From Xylanibacter ruminicola (GTDB lineage Bacteria > Bacteroidota > Bacteroidia > Bacteroidales > Bacteroidaceae), in assembly GCA_015060625.1 (NCBI GenBank), contig SUYC01000010.1, forward strand, positions 62,001 through 126,000: DNA of 64,000 bases. The letters are read 5' to 3'. Both the position numbers and the translations under genes were made by a program. The number at the start of each line of letters is the position of its first letter. The first letter of the stretch is position 1. Below, piece by piece: positions 16,167-25,304 of the stretch. Under the pieces are notes generated by a model. The model was not told the DNA's origin. It saw only the letters and a program-made list of their open reading frames with translations, and ran no database searches.

Positions 16167-18974
16167 TTATTCTGAAAGCATCGTTACCTCGATGCAGCGC
16201 TTGGATGCCAGCAGGCGCTGAGCCATGCGCTGTACATCGGCGGCGGTCACCTCGTTAACCATCTTGCAGTAGTCGCGGTCGAAGTCGGTATCATCGTCCA
16301 ACTCGTGCCAGATAATGTAGCTCCAGTAGTCGTTGGTGATGGCCATCTGGGCATACTGCTTGATGAGATACTCCTTGACCTTCTTGAGCGAGGTGGCTGC
16401 AGGACCGTTGTCGGCTATGTGCTGCAGCTGCTGGTAGATGATGGGGTTCAGCTCGCTGTAGCGACTGGGATCGGCATTATAAGCAATCTTTAAGGTCGCA
16501 TTAGGATGCTCGTCCTTCTCCAAACCGAAATCAACGCTTACACCATAGGTGCCGCCTTTCTCTTCGCGAACAGAGTCGGTATAAGCGATAGAGAGGCAAC
16601 GCTTCAGGAAGTCGAGCTCGAGATCGCTCTTGGCGGTGAAATCAACATCAGCTGTGAGGAAAATGCTGACATTGGCCAATGGGGTAGCCATCTTCTTATG
16701 GAACTTCACGACCTGCTGACCATCTACAATCTGTGGCACGTTGGCCTGATTGGCCTGCTCGTGCTTACCTGTGGCAGGCAGCGAGGCAAGGTACTGGCAG
16801 AGGTACTGGCGCAACTGCTGCTCGTCGAAGTTACCGATAATCACGGTCTTAAAGTTAGCAGCATCGCTGAAACGCTCCTTGTAGATCTCGAGAATACGGT
16901 CGTAGCTGATTTTGTCGAGCGTCTGCTGTACAACGGGAGCCAGACGTGGATGGTGACCATAGAGCACGGCACGGATAGAGTCGTTGTAGTCCACCTTTGG
17001 CGAGGCATTACGATTGGCCAGGAACGCACGCTGACGGTTGATCAGACTGGCGAAAGCAGCATCATCGCGGCGTGGCTGGGTGAAGTAGAGATACGAGAGC
17101 TGGAACATGGTCTCCATATCCTTCAGCGAGGCACTGCCGCTGATGCTCTGGCCTTTGCTACCTATAGAAGGACTGACACGTACACTCTTGCCGGTGAGCA
17201 TCTTGCGCAGAGTGACGGCATCGAACTGACCTACGCCACCTTCGGTGGTGGCACTTGTAACCATCGAGAAGTTAGGAATATCCTCGTCGCCATAGAGCGA
17301 GGTGCCACCTTCGCCATACATACGCATCGATACGGCATCAGCCTCGTAGTTGGTCTTCTTGGTATATACCTTCATGCCATTGCTCAGCGTGAGTTCGGTG
17401 AAACCATGACGGTAGGGCTGCTCGCCGACAATGGTGCCAGCCTTTGGCAGCTGACTAATCAATGAACTGGCCAGCTGAGCCTCCTGATAAGGAGCATAAG
17501 CCTGTTGCTGCGCAGCCAGGATCACCTGCTCAATCTGCTGTTCTGATGGAATCTCAAAACCTTCCTTATCGGGGGCGTACATCACTACAACCTGATTCTT
17601 GTCGGTGATGAGCTCCTTGACGGCAGCGTTCACTTCGGCCAGTGTTACCTCACGGTCCAGCTTCTGGGTGTTCTCCAACCTGAAGTCGGCACTGAGCATG
17701 GGCTCGCCCTCCAGAAAGTTGTCAACACATACATTGACGTAGTGCGAGTTGCGATAGTCGTCCTGCATCTTAGCGCGGCGCTCGGCTGCGTTCAGGCGCA
17801 GCTTCTTGGCACGAGCCAGCTCGCTCTGAGTAAAGCCGTGCTGACGGGCACGCTCGGCCACACCTACAGCACTGATGATACCACCTAAGATATTGTCCTG
17901 CTTGCAGCTGATGCTGAGTGAGAAGGCATCCTTGGTGCGACTGAGGAAAAACTCGGAGGCACGACCAGTGGCACTCTGGAAGGGGGGCACTGGCAGCTGG
18001 CGCAACTCTACCAGACGATCGTTGAGCATGGTGCTGATAAGACCGTCGATATAGTCATCGCGCAGGTATTGCTCGTTGTTCTTCTCGCTATCGGGAGTGG
18101 CTTCACGCTTCTGGTAGATATGGCAGAGAGCGATAGGCTGCTCCTGATCCTTCTCGATATCCACAATCATCTTCTCGTTGTCGCCTACTGGATAGTAGAT
18201 GCGCTCGGCAGCCTTCTTGGGCATGGGGATGGACGAGAAGGTTTTCTTGATCTTCTTCTCCATCTTATTGACATCGATATCGCCTACGACGATGATAGCC
18301 TGCAGGTCGGGACGGTACCATTTCTGATAGTAGTCGCGCAGGTCCTGATAGGGGAAGTTATCCACGATGTCCATCGATCCGATAGGCATGCAGTCTTCGT
18401 ACTTCGTACCTTTGTAGATTTTGGGCATGGCCTGCTCCATCAGTCGCTGTACGGCCATACCAGCACGGCGTGTGCGCCATTCCTCGTGGATCACACCACG
18501 CTCTTTGTCAATCTCGGCATCTTCAAGCAGCAGGTAATGGCTCCAGTCGTGCAGTACCAGCAAACAAGAGTCGATGATGCCCTCACGTTTCAAAGGTGCT
18601 GAGCCAATATGATACACCGTCTGGTCGATAGAAGTGTAGGCATTCAGGTTGGCACCGAATTTCACACCGATGGTCTCGCACCAGGGAACGATACCTAACT
18701 TCTTGCCTTTACCAGGGAAGTTCTTGGTGCCGTTAAAGGCCATGTGCTCAAGGAAGTGGGCCAGTCCGCGCTGGCGGGGCTCCTCGAGGATAGAACCCAC
18801 ACGCTGGGCAATATAGAAATCAGCCAGACCAGCCTCTTTGGCGTTATGGCGGATATAGTAGGTCATGCCATTCTTCAGTTTACCCTTACGGATGGTAGGG
18901 TCCTGTGGCAGGCTCTGGCCCACTGCCGATACCGACAGCAGCGCCAGAGCGAAAAGAGAATATAGTTTCTTCAT
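16167..18974 (-). CDS. M16-family (insulinase/pitrilysin-like) metallopeptidase
   Basis: A 935-residue exported peptidase, about twice the single M16 unit, with active and inactive halves. The inverted zinc motif HFLEH gives His73, Glu76 and His77 in the first half; the second half starts near residue 520 (FTELTLSNGMKVYTKKTNYEADAV) and lacks the motif, as is normal. A signal peptide ends near SAVGQ. It is the last gene of the TonB receptor operon (26 bases after the DUF4876 gene), so it may degrade an imported peptide or process a ligand in the periplasm. Confidence 0.9.
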   Translation of the reverse strand: MKKLYSLFALALLSVSAVGQSLPQDPTIRKGKLKNGMTYYIRHNAKEAGLADFYIAQRVGSILEEPRQRGLAHFLEHMAFNGTKNFPGKGKKLGIVPWCETIGVKFGANLNAYTSIDQTVYHIGSAPLKREGIIDSCLLVLHDWSHYLLLEDAEIDKERGVIHEEWRTRRAGMAVQRLMEQAMPKIYKGTKYEDCMPIGSMDIVDNFPYQDLRDYYQKWYRPDLQAIIVVGDIDVNKMEKKIKKTFSSIPMPKKAAERIYYPVGDNEKMIVDIEKDQEQPIALCHIYQKREATPDSEKNNEQYLRDDYIDGLISTMLNDRLVELRQLPVPPFQSATGRASEFFLSRTKDAFSLSISCKQDNILGGIISAVGVAERARQHGFTQSELARAKKLRLNAAERRAKMQDDYRNSHYVNVCVDNFLEGEPMLSADFRLENTQKLDREVTLAEVNAAVKELITDKNQVVVMYAPDKEGFEIPSEQQIEQVILAAQQQAYAPYQEAQLASSLISQLPKAGTIVGEQPYRHGFTELTLSNGMKVYTKKTNYEADAVSMRMYGEGGTSLYGDEDIPNFSMVTSATTEGGVGQFDAVTLRKMLTGKSVRVSPSIGSKGQSISGSASLKDMETMFQLSYLYFTQPRRDDAAFASLINRQRAFLANRNASPKVDYNDSIRAVLYGHHPRLAPVVQQTLDKISYDRILEIYKERFSDAANFKTVIIGNFDEQQLRQYLCQYLASLPATGKHEQANQANVPQIVDGQQVVKFHKKMATPLANVSIFLTADVDFTAKSDLELDFLKRCLSIAYTDSVREEKGGTYGVSVDFGLEKDEHPNATLKIAYNADPSRYSELNPIIYQQLQHIADNGPAATSLKKVKEYLIKQYAQMAITNDYWSYIIWHELDDDTDFDRDYCKMVNEVTAADVQRMAQRLLASKRCIEVTMLSE

Positions 18975-19000
18975 TATTAATTTCTTAATATCTTAATTTT

Positions 19001-20239
19001 TCAATTCTTCACCAGCGAAGCTGCTGCCTCGGGTGTGAAGTCGTTAGTAGAATTGTTGGTATCGACATACTTGCCATTGGCATCCTGCTTGCGGATGACG
19101 GCCTTGTTGAAGCGGGTCTCATCTTTATCCACCTTACCGCAGTAGGTCCAGCCGGCATCGATGCTGGCATCGAGTACGTTCCACTCGCGAACCGACTCAA
19201 CACTGAGGTTCACACCATCCAGAATCCATGAGTTAGGCACTTTATAGATGCCTTTCTTGGTCATCTCCCTTGAGAAGTCGCCGAACACGAACAGATACTT
19301 GGCATCGTAAACATTGTTGGCCAGCCAGTCTTCCTTGGTTGTCTTCATCTTTGCAATGGCCATGGAGTTGAAACCACGGCTGTGGAACTGATAGATAGTG
19401 GCGGTATAGCAGTACCACTTATCGAGGTTGGGTGCCTTGCCATCAGGGTCGGTGAAGTTGGCGTTCGAGCTCTCATCGTAGAACTCAAAGTCGGCATTGC
19501 TCAGGTCGATGCTGTTAGGCTGCTCAGCGGTGTGGTTGATAGCATTGACAGCCAGTGTGAGCGATGCACCTGGCTCTACAGGTACGCTCTTACCTGTGCC
19601 AGGAATCATGTAACAAGCCTGAACAGAGAAGTCGGTGCTCATGATGTCGGGGGTATATTCCTGCTTCTGAGTTGTGAGGAATGCCGACTCGAGTACGGCA
19701 ATGCTATCGGCATAGAGTGTGACATCGCTATTGTTGGTAATGCGGATGTACTGATCGCCGCTGTAGCTCTTACCTTCGGCAGTGCTGGTACCGGTGAAGA
19801 ATATCTCGCTAATCACGAAACCACCCTGAGCGGTGAAGGTTGATACTACCATCTGTACGGCAGCGCTGGTCTCGCTAATCTTGACGTTCTCGGAGGTGAT
19901 CTCAAAATCCTTCTGTCCGGCTACGTTGTTGAGGGTAAAGTCGAGATGACCACTGATGGTGATGTTGTAAGTGCCCTCTTCAAGATCGTTGATAAGCACC
20001 TGGTACTTGTTGCCGTTCTTCTGGAACAGGTTGTCACTTGAAACAACGTGTGCCGACTGTGTGGCTACATTGGTCATCACAACCTTGGCACCAGATAAAT
20101 CTACATTCTCAAGATTGGCAGGAATCTCTAATGACACTGCGGTTTGAGGAACAATGGGTGTCTTGTCGTCAGAGCACGATGTGAGTGTCATGCCCACGGT
20201 AAGCATCGCGATGATGCTGGCAAACAGATTCTTTTTCAT
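19001..20239 (-). CDS. DUF4876-type lipoprotein
   Basis: A 412-residue lipoprotein (lipobox LTSC at residue 22). Residues 35-140 look like an Ig-like domain (ITISGHLDFTLNNVAGQKDFEI); the rest (GGFVISEIFFTGTSTAEGKSYSGDQYIRI, written here as overlapping short motifs FVISEIFF and GDQYIRI) matches the DUF4876 family. In Bacteroidota this family lies beside a TonB receptor and a DUF6850 barrel, as here, and is thought to be a surface partner of the receptor. The ligand is unknown. Spacing to neighbours is 34 and 26 bases, consistent with one operon. Confidence 0.75.
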   Translation of the reverse strand: MKKNLFASIIAMLTVGMTLTSCSDDKTPIVPQTAVSLEIPANLENVDLSGAKVVMTNVATQSAHVVSSDNLFQKNGNKYQVLINDLEEGTYNITISGHLDFTLNNVAGQKDFEITSENVKISETSAAVQMVVSTFTAQGGFVISEIFFTGTSTAEGKSYSGDQYIRITNNSDVTLYADSIAVLESAFLTTQKQEYTPDIMSTDFSVQACYMIPGTGKSVPVEPGASLTLAVNAINHTAEQPNSIDLSNADFEFYDESSNANFTDPDGKAPNLDKWYCYTATIYQFHSRGFNSMAIAKMKTTKEDWLANNVYDAKYLFVFGDFSREMTKKGIYKVPNSWILDGVNLSVESVREWNVLDASIDAGWTYCGKVDKDETRFNKAVIRKQDANGKYVDTNNSTNDFTPEAAASLVKN

Positions 20240-20273
20240 GTTTTCTTTGTTTTAAATTGTTATGTTTATTTTT

Positions 20274-21758
20274 TTAGAATGTGATACCTATGGCCCCTTG
20301 TAAGGTGGTTTGGTGTTCGCCTACCGAACAGAGTGTCAGGTCGGCTCCAAGTTTTGCAAAAGCTCCATATGGGCTGTTGCTCCAATGGTAGTCGGCACGC
20401 ACGTTGGCGCCTAAGTGAGTGTAGTTGGCTTTGGCGTAACGATAGGTGTGGTTAACCATCTCGATAAAACTACTCTTCATATTGGCGTAGGGCATATAAA
20501 TCTTGTGGGTTAGCTGACCCTCGTAGGCTGCACGGGCATTCACAGTCAGCGAAAGCTGCCTACTGGTAGCCTTTATCCACTGGGCTTTCAGTTCGCCGTA
20601 GGCCCTGCTGTAGTTCAGTTGGCGCTCGGGGTAAACGTATTTTTCGTTGCAGCTTTGGTAGCCGCCACGAAGCATCATACTGAGACTTCCTTGGCTGTAG
20701 AATGCCCCTAAATAAGCATCCAATAGCTGATTCTTATACATGGTGAGTGTGCCGATGGTGGGGAAGTAGCGGGCATCGGAGGTTCCACCAATCTGCTCAT
20801 CGCCACTACGTTTGGTATAGTCGGCATGCGCAAACAAGGCCCACTGGCTGTTACGCCATCCCAAGGTTAGTGCTGCCTGCTCATTGTACAAGGTTGTGAG
20901 AGGCATGGAGTTATACTCGGCCAACTTGCGCTGGTAGCGGTGCTCGCCTAACATCAGGTCGGCATACATGCCGTTGTGGTCGGCAGGGGCTGCACTGAGC
21001 AGTAAGGCTACGCCACCACCATCGTAGTACAAACTGCGCTTGTCGCCTGAGAAACGATTGTATTCGGTTCCCAGTCCTGTCATCTGATATTCGGGGATCA
21101 CACCCTCTTCGCTATAGAAGGTCACGCTGTTGGTCTGGCGATAGATATTGCACTCGAAGGCAGCACCCAGCAGGTAGCTGTTCAGCTGTCGGCCTGCTCC
21201 AAGGCGAATGGTGAGGTCGGTTACGACACCACGCATACGTGGGTCGTAGTCGCGATACTCCTGTTCGGCACGGAACAGCATCTCGGCACCTGCCAACCAA
21301 CTGCCCACAGTGGTGGCATAACCACCAGAAAAGGCATAGCGTTCGCGATGAGTGTCGCCACCTAAGCTATCGGCCAGCACGTAAGGCTGCAACAGCTCGT
21401 AGTCGGAGGTTGAGTTCCAGCGTACTTCCTTTTGTGTGCCTGTGGTGTACGAGGCAGAACCCCATACGGCTGTGCGGGGAGAAAGGCGCAGGTAGGTATC
21501 AACACCAGCGTAGGGAAGGGTATAACCGCTACCTAACTGCTGTACGAAGGCTTCGGATTGGTGCTGCATGTCGATGCCTAATGCCAGCTGTGAGAACGAT
21601 GAGTGGTAGGCGGCACCATGCAGGGCTGGGTTGCGTTCGGCATCGGCTGTTATCTCTCGTGTCAGAATGGTATGCTCTATCAAGGCAGAATCAGCCTCGG
21701 TTGCCATGGCTTGCAACGAGGTGCCCATCAAACATATATATAATAGGTATCGCTTCAT
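20274..21758 (-). CDS. DUF6850-like outer membrane beta-barrel protein
   Basis: A 494-residue protein with a signal peptide (MKRYLLYICLMGTSLQAMA). The body alternates hydrophobic and polar residues in strands of about 10, many starting or ending in aromatic residues, and ends GAIGITF with the terminal phenylalanine of outer membrane barrels. Its place between a TonB receptor lipoprotein pair and DUF4876 matches the DUF6850 arrangement. The ATG at 21758 is preferred over a TTG at 21767; it begins one base after the upstream stop. Function is unknown; an outer membrane channel or scaffold for the neighbouring receptor is plausible. Confidence 0.7.
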   Translation of the reverse strand: MKRYLLYICLMGTSLQAMATEADSALIEHTILTREITADAERNPALHGAAYHSSFSQLALGIDMQHQSEAFVQQLGSGYTLPYAGVDTYLRLSPRTAVWGSASYTTGTQKEVRWNSTSDYELLQPYVLADSLGGDTHRERYAFSGGYATTVGSWLAGAEMLFRAEQEYRDYDPRMRGVVTDLTIRLGAGRQLNSYLLGAAFECNIYRQTNSVTFYSEEGVIPEYQMTGLGTEYNRFSGDKRSLYYDGGGVALLLSAAPADHNGMYADLMLGEHRYQRKLAEYNSMPLTTLYNEQAALTLGWRNSQWALFAHADYTKRSGDEQIGGTSDARYFPTIGTLTMYKNQLLDAYLGAFYSQGSLSMMLRGGYQSCNEKYVYPERQLNYSRAYGELKAQWIKATSRQLSLTVNARAAYEGQLTHKIYMPYANMKSSFIEMVNHTYRYAKANYTHLGANVRADYHWSNSPYGAFAKLGADLTLCSVGEHQTTLQGAIGITF

Positions 21759-21759
21759 A

Positions 21760-22134
21760 TCAATCAAGGAATATCATATTGAGTGTAGTGGCGTTTGTAT
21801 CCATGGCGGCCAGTTCTACATAGTCGGTCTGTGCACGGAACTGGCGTATATGCTCGGTGCCGTTGGCATCGGTATAGGTAGCCACGCCTTCTATCAGTAT
21901 CTCGTAGGCACCGCGCAGCAGCTCTACTTGTAGGGTTGCATCGTTGAAGGCAGCCGTTGTGGTGGTCTGGCGGGTGTTTACATTGGTTATTTGAGCCTGA
22001 GCCTGTACACGACCGATGTTGGCAACTTCGTTGCTAACCAGTGTGATGCTGGCTGTGGTAAAAATCGTATTCTCTTCCTGATGGCAGGCGCTGAACAGCA
22101 CCAATGTCATCATGCAGCATATCAGTTGTTTCAT
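21760..22134 (-). CDS. Small lipoprotein of the TonB receptor operon
   Basis: A 124-residue lipoprotein (lipobox FSAC, residue 16) that I cannot place in a named family. It predicts as a single beta-sandwich domain (QAQAQITNVNTRQTTTTAAF, then LLRGAYEILIEGVATYTDA). The start at 22134 forms an ATGA overlap with the receptor stop, so it is translationally coupled to it. Size and position suggest a receptor-associated ligand-binding or assembly lipoprotein. Confidence 0.7.
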   Translation of the reverse strand: MKQLICCMMTLVLFSACHQEENTIFTTASITLVSNEVANIGRVQAQAQITNVNTRQTTTTAAFNDATLQVELLRGAYEILIEGVATYTDANGTEHIRQFRAQTDYVELAAMDTNATTLNMIFLD

Positions 22135-24869
22135 ATCTTTAAATTCATTTCTAATCCAAAATAGGGCGTTTCGTGGCGTCGTATGGTGGTGCCGCGACTG
22201 TCGTAATCGGGGGCATAGTTCAGCAAGCGGTTGCAGAACATGGCTACATTCAGGCGATCGTCGAGTAGCTTTTTGGTTACCTTGAAGTTCAGGTTCATAC
22301 TGAATGGTACGCGATTCTTTTCGAACAGCGATGCCGAGTAATCTCGTACCAGCCAGCGCAGATAGGTGTCGTTGGCATATTCGTCCTGCCACTCGTGAAT
22401 GCTGCCATCAGGGGCAATGTACTGGGTGGGGTAGTTGCTCACCTCTTTGCGCTGTGAGGTGGTGAACCACAGGCACTGAGCCGATAAGGAGAAACCGAGC
22501 TTTAGCTTGGGCACGTCGGTGTCGAGTGTAAAGTTGGTGTTGAACTGCTCGCGTACAGAGCCATCGTCGTTGGCATACAGACCAACATACTGCAACTGGC
22601 GGTTGTCGATAACCACGCTGGGACGGTAGCTGTCCACAATCGAGTTGTTGTAGGTGGTGCGCAGATAGGCGCCATTGATAGTGAGACGGGTGAGAATCAC
22701 TGGGAAACGTACTGTTTCGAGTGTGTATTCTATACCTTCTTTCAGTGTCAAGCTGCCATTCGTGTAGTTGGCATAGCCTGCCAGTTCGTTCACCTCCTGA
22801 TAGGTAAGACTGCCGAGGTCGGGCTGAGCAGTGAGCGCATCGTCATTGATGGCAGAGGCGTCGTATTGCTTGTAGGTGTAGGTGTCGTAATAGCTCTGTG
22901 AACGGAATCCCGATGTCATCTTTTCGCGGAAAAATGTGACTGCCAGTCGGTTTCCACCTAGTGTGATATCCGTAGAGACCTCCCACTTCAGGTTGCGGGC
23001 TGGTTCTAAGGCGGTGTTGCGAGGATCACGGATGTAGGTCATCAGATTGATGCGACGGTAATCGGGATTATCGTGATAGTAGTTCAGCTGGATGAAATCA
23101 ATGTAGAGCTTGTCGGGGAACAGCTGCTCCATGGTTGGCATCTTGGTGTGCTGACCTATTCCACCTGCCAATCGGATAAAGGTGGGCTTGCCAAATACCG
23201 TGAGTTTGGGCAGGGTATAGCCGATGTTGGCACGTGGGTCCCAGTAGGTCTTGCCGTGCATGGTGTAGGCCTGTGGCAGGTTCAGCATCTGCGTGCCTCG
23301 GATGCCTGCCATCAGTTCGAACGTGCCAACGGGAGTGGGCCACTTGATGTTTTCTTCGGCATAGGCTGATACGCGGTGATTGGCTGGTATCTCCTTGAGA
23401 GCACGCTGGCGCGAAGAAATACTGGTGTAAACGGGTTTGTAGGGATCGAACACCTGTCCTTGTCCCAGGTTCTTGTCGATATTCCAGTCGGCACCTAACA
23501 GCAGGGTGTTCGACACCTTGTTGCTTGGCACCTGCAGGCGCATGTTCAGTTTGGCATAGGTGTTGAGCGGCTTGCCATCTACTTTGTGGTAGCCTACGTA
23601 TTTGAAAGGCAGGATATAGGCATCGTTCTCGCCTTCTTCTTTTGAGGTGGGAGCCACCGTCATTCGCGAAAGCTGAATAAAGCGTGTGCGCTCCATCAGG
23701 TTATGCTCGTAGGCTGCTGATACGGTCAGACCTACCGATTTGAGCCATAGCTGGCGCTTCATCTTCATCTGCAGCTGGCTCATCAGTGCCATGCGGTTAT
23801 AGCTCGATTTGTAACTATCCTCCTGGTGGTAGTTCAGGTCGGGGTCTTGTTTGTCGTTATCAAACGAGCCTGTGTAGTCCAGATTGGTTGTTAATTGCAG
23901 GTTGTAAGATTCGTGCTCCCAGGCTTTGTTCAAGCGCGCCGAGAGGGTTACACGTTTGTAGTTCTCCAACCGGTTGCGTGGATCGGCCTTGGCATTCAGG
24001 TAGTCGGCACTCAGATTCAGGCTCAGATGCTTTTCCTGCCACTCCATGTCTTTGGCTACGTACATCAGTTTTGAACCCATATCGGCTTTCAGTCTGAAGT
24101 TCAGATCGTGACCACCCTTACGACGTTCTATCTTGACTAAGCCGCTTGTCAGGTCGCCATATTCTACCGAGGGGATACCTCTTACCACTTCTACGCTCTC
24201 GATGTCGTCGGTAGATATGCTTCGCATGTCAACACCGGCATTGGTATTGTCGCGAGCGGTGGCGGCAGCATCCCAAGCCCCTGCCATATACTGCATGTTG
24301 GCATTGGTGGAGATGGGGGCACCATCGATGACAAAGCTGGTGCCTAACGAAGAAGTGGCATAATTGGCATTGCCGGTTGACAGTTCTCGGATATGGATGT
24401 TGTTGGGGGTGCTGAGGACGGGATCTTTGCTGCGACCGCCAGGTAGCAGCTCAAGCAAATCGGCAAAACTTGACGGTTGCAGGTGCTCCATGGCATGCTT
24501 TTCAATCTTCGAGGCACTGGTAAGTCCACGACTCTCCTGAGCTGTTACGACCACCTCACCCAGTTTGCTAACCTCAGCCTCCAGTTCGTAGTGCCCATTG
24601 GCAGTGGCTTTGACGATGAGCGGCTTATAACCGATATAGGTAATTTTGATTTGTTGCGTTGTTTGTTGCGCATCCTCTTTTTTAGGTATGATGAATTTTC
24701 CATCAGCGTTAGTCACTGTCAGTGGCTTGCGCCGGATGGCATCAGTAATTGTAGCTCCGATAATAGGTTCGTGTGTATCTTTATCAGTTACCAGACCTTT
24801 AAAAACACCTTGAGCATGAGTACTTTGCAGTATCACTACTGCTATAATCAATAAAAAAAATCTTTGCAT
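22131..24869 (-). CDS. TonB-dependent receptor with CarboxypepD-like N-terminal domain
   Basis: A 912-residue outer membrane receptor. After the signal peptide, a carboxypeptidase-regulatory-like domain (residues 20-95: FKGLVTDKDTHEPIIGATI) and a TonB-box/plug region (LGEVVVTAQES, TSFVIDGAPISTNAN, VRGIPSVEYGDLTSG) precede a large barrel. It has no SusD partner, so it differs from glycan SusC/D pairs; the operon partners (small lipoprotein, DUF6850, DUF4876, M16 peptidase) point to peptide, metal-peptide or protein-derived ligands. The start codon lies within a leader inverted repeat. Two tiny membrane proteins are encoded just upstream on the same strand. Confidence 0.88.
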   Translation of the reverse strand: MQRFFLLIIAVVILQSTHAQGVFKGLVTDKDTHEPIIGATITDAIRRKPLTVTNADGKFIIPKKEDAQQTTQQIKITYIGYKPLIVKATANGHYELEAEVSKLGEVVVTAQESRGLTSASKIEKHAMEHLQPSSFADLLELLPGGRSKDPVLSTPNNIHIRELSTGNANYATSSLGTSFVIDGAPISTNANMQYMAGAWDAAATARDNTNAGVDMRSISTDDIESVEVVRGIPSVEYGDLTSGLVKIERRKGGHDLNFRLKADMGSKLMYVAKDMEWQEKHLSLNLSADYLNAKADPRNRLENYKRVTLSARLNKAWEHESYNLQLTTNLDYTGSFDNDKQDPDLNYHQEDSYKSSYNRMALMSQLQMKMKRQLWLKSVGLTVSAAYEHNLMERTRFIQLSRMTVAPTSKEEGENDAYILPFKYVGYHKVDGKPLNTYAKLNMRLQVPSNKVSNTLLLGADWNIDKNLGQGQVFDPYKPVYTSISSRQRALKEIPANHRVSAYAEENIKWPTPVGTFELMAGIRGTQMLNLPQAYTMHGKTYWDPRANIGYTLPKLTVFGKPTFIRLAGGIGQHTKMPTMEQLFPDKLYIDFIQLNYYHDNPDYRRINLMTYIRDPRNTALEPARNLKWEVSTDITLGGNRLAVTFFREKMTSGFRSQSYYDTYTYKQYDASAINDDALTAQPDLGSLTYQEVNELAGYANYTNGSLTLKEGIEYTLETVRFPVILTRLTINGAYLRTTYNNSIVDSYRPSVVIDNRQLQYVGLYANDDGSVREQFNTNFTLDTDVPKLKLGFSLSAQCLWFTTSQRKEVSNYPTQYIAPDGSIHEWQDEYANDTYLRWLVRDYSASLFEKNRVPFSMNLNFKVTKKLLDDRLNVAMFCNRLLNYAPDYDSRGTTIRRHETPYFGLEMNLKI

Positions 24870-24924
24870 TCACATATACTTTTTATATGAATGCAAAGTT
24901 ACTACTTAATTACAAGATGTGCAA
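24862..24924 (-). promoter_or_regulatory. Receptor promoter and start-codon inverted repeat
   Basis: Minus strand: TTG (24924-24922) in GAGTATTGCACA, 20 bases, TAACTTTG (24901-24894). The -7 box and the start codon lie in opposite arms of an inverted repeat (24862-24872 with 24888-24898, CTTTGCATTCA), so a hairpin in longer read-through transcripts could hide the AUG. Confidence 0.65.
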
Positions 24925-24942
24925 TACTCAAAAAATAGTATT

Positions 24943-25038
24943 TTAATCATTGCGGGTCAAGTCGAGTACTAACATTCTTAGTACCACGACAAATACCACC
25001 ACAGCGATGACGAGAAGTATGAGAAGACTATTTTCCAT
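24943..25038 (-). CDS. 31-residue single-pass membrane peptide
   Basis: Open frame of 31 residues: MENS, then a run of leucines, isoleucines and valines of about 16 residues, then charged residues ending LTRND. This is a clean one-pass membrane peptide with a short acidic start and a basic/acidic tail. It overlaps the preceding small gene by 11 bases and lies between two promoters, upstream of the receptor. Comparable micro-proteins (KdpF, CydX) act as subunits of membrane complexes, but I do not recognise this one. Confidence 0.55.
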   Translation of the reverse strand: MENSLLILLVIAVVVFVVVLRMLVLDLTRND

Positions 25039-25156
25039 ATGATTTGTTTGTGATATACTCTTTTCTTTCGTGGTGCATGTCAAGCGACCACAATCTTACA
25101 AGCATGCCAAATACTACAATGGCGAACACTGAGAGAATCATTAAGTTTGTATCCAT
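25028..25156 (-). CDS. 42-residue single-pass membrane peptide
   Basis: Open frame of 42 residues. MDTN is followed by a hydrophobic segment (LMILSVFAIVVFGMLVRLW) and a polar, basic tail (MHHERKEYITNK). The pattern mirrors the 31-residue gene just downstream, and the two overlap, so they look like a pair. A good promoter lies 31 bases upstream, controlled by the 15-bp boxes described below. Family unknown. Confidence 0.58.
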   Translation of the reverse strand: MDTNLMILSVFAIVVFGMLVRLWSLDMHHERKEYITNKSYGK

Positions 25157-25186
25157 ATCTTTTCCTAAATTTTTATTTTTCTGCTG

Positions 25187-25217
25187 CAAAGATATAACAA
25201 AAAGTCTATGCCCGCAA
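25187..25217 (-). promoter_or_regulatory. Promoter of the small membrane proteins and receptor operon
   Basis: Minus strand: TTG (25217-25215), 20 bases, TATCTTTG (25194-25187). A TCCGACCATTTGTCT box ends exactly 6 bases upstream of the TTG, the same arrangement as at the small RNA promoter on the other side of the regulator. Confidence 0.75.
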
Positions 25218-25223
25218 GAGCAC

Positions 25224-25260
25224 AGACAAATGGTCGGATGATTTCAGACAAATAGTCGGA
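25224..25260 (-). repeat. Two 15-bp regulator boxes, 22-bp spacing (left array)
   Basis: On the minus strand, TCCGACCATTTGTCT (25238-25224) and TCCGACTATTTGTCT (25260-25246), differing at one base. Degenerate copies may continue rightwards into the terminator (GACAATCCGTCGG). The same box occurs four times at 27232-27309. Confidence 0.8.
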
Positions 25261-25265
25261 TAAAA

Positions 25266-25298
25266 CGACGGATTATCGGACGATTCGACAATCCGTCG
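25266..25298 (-). terminator. Terminator of the AraC/TPR regulator
   Basis: Minus strand: CGACGGATT (25298-25290) pairs with AATCCGTCG (25274-25266), followed by TTTTAT. Loop 15 bases. Confidence 0.7.
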
Positions 25299-25304
25299 GC
25301 TATT

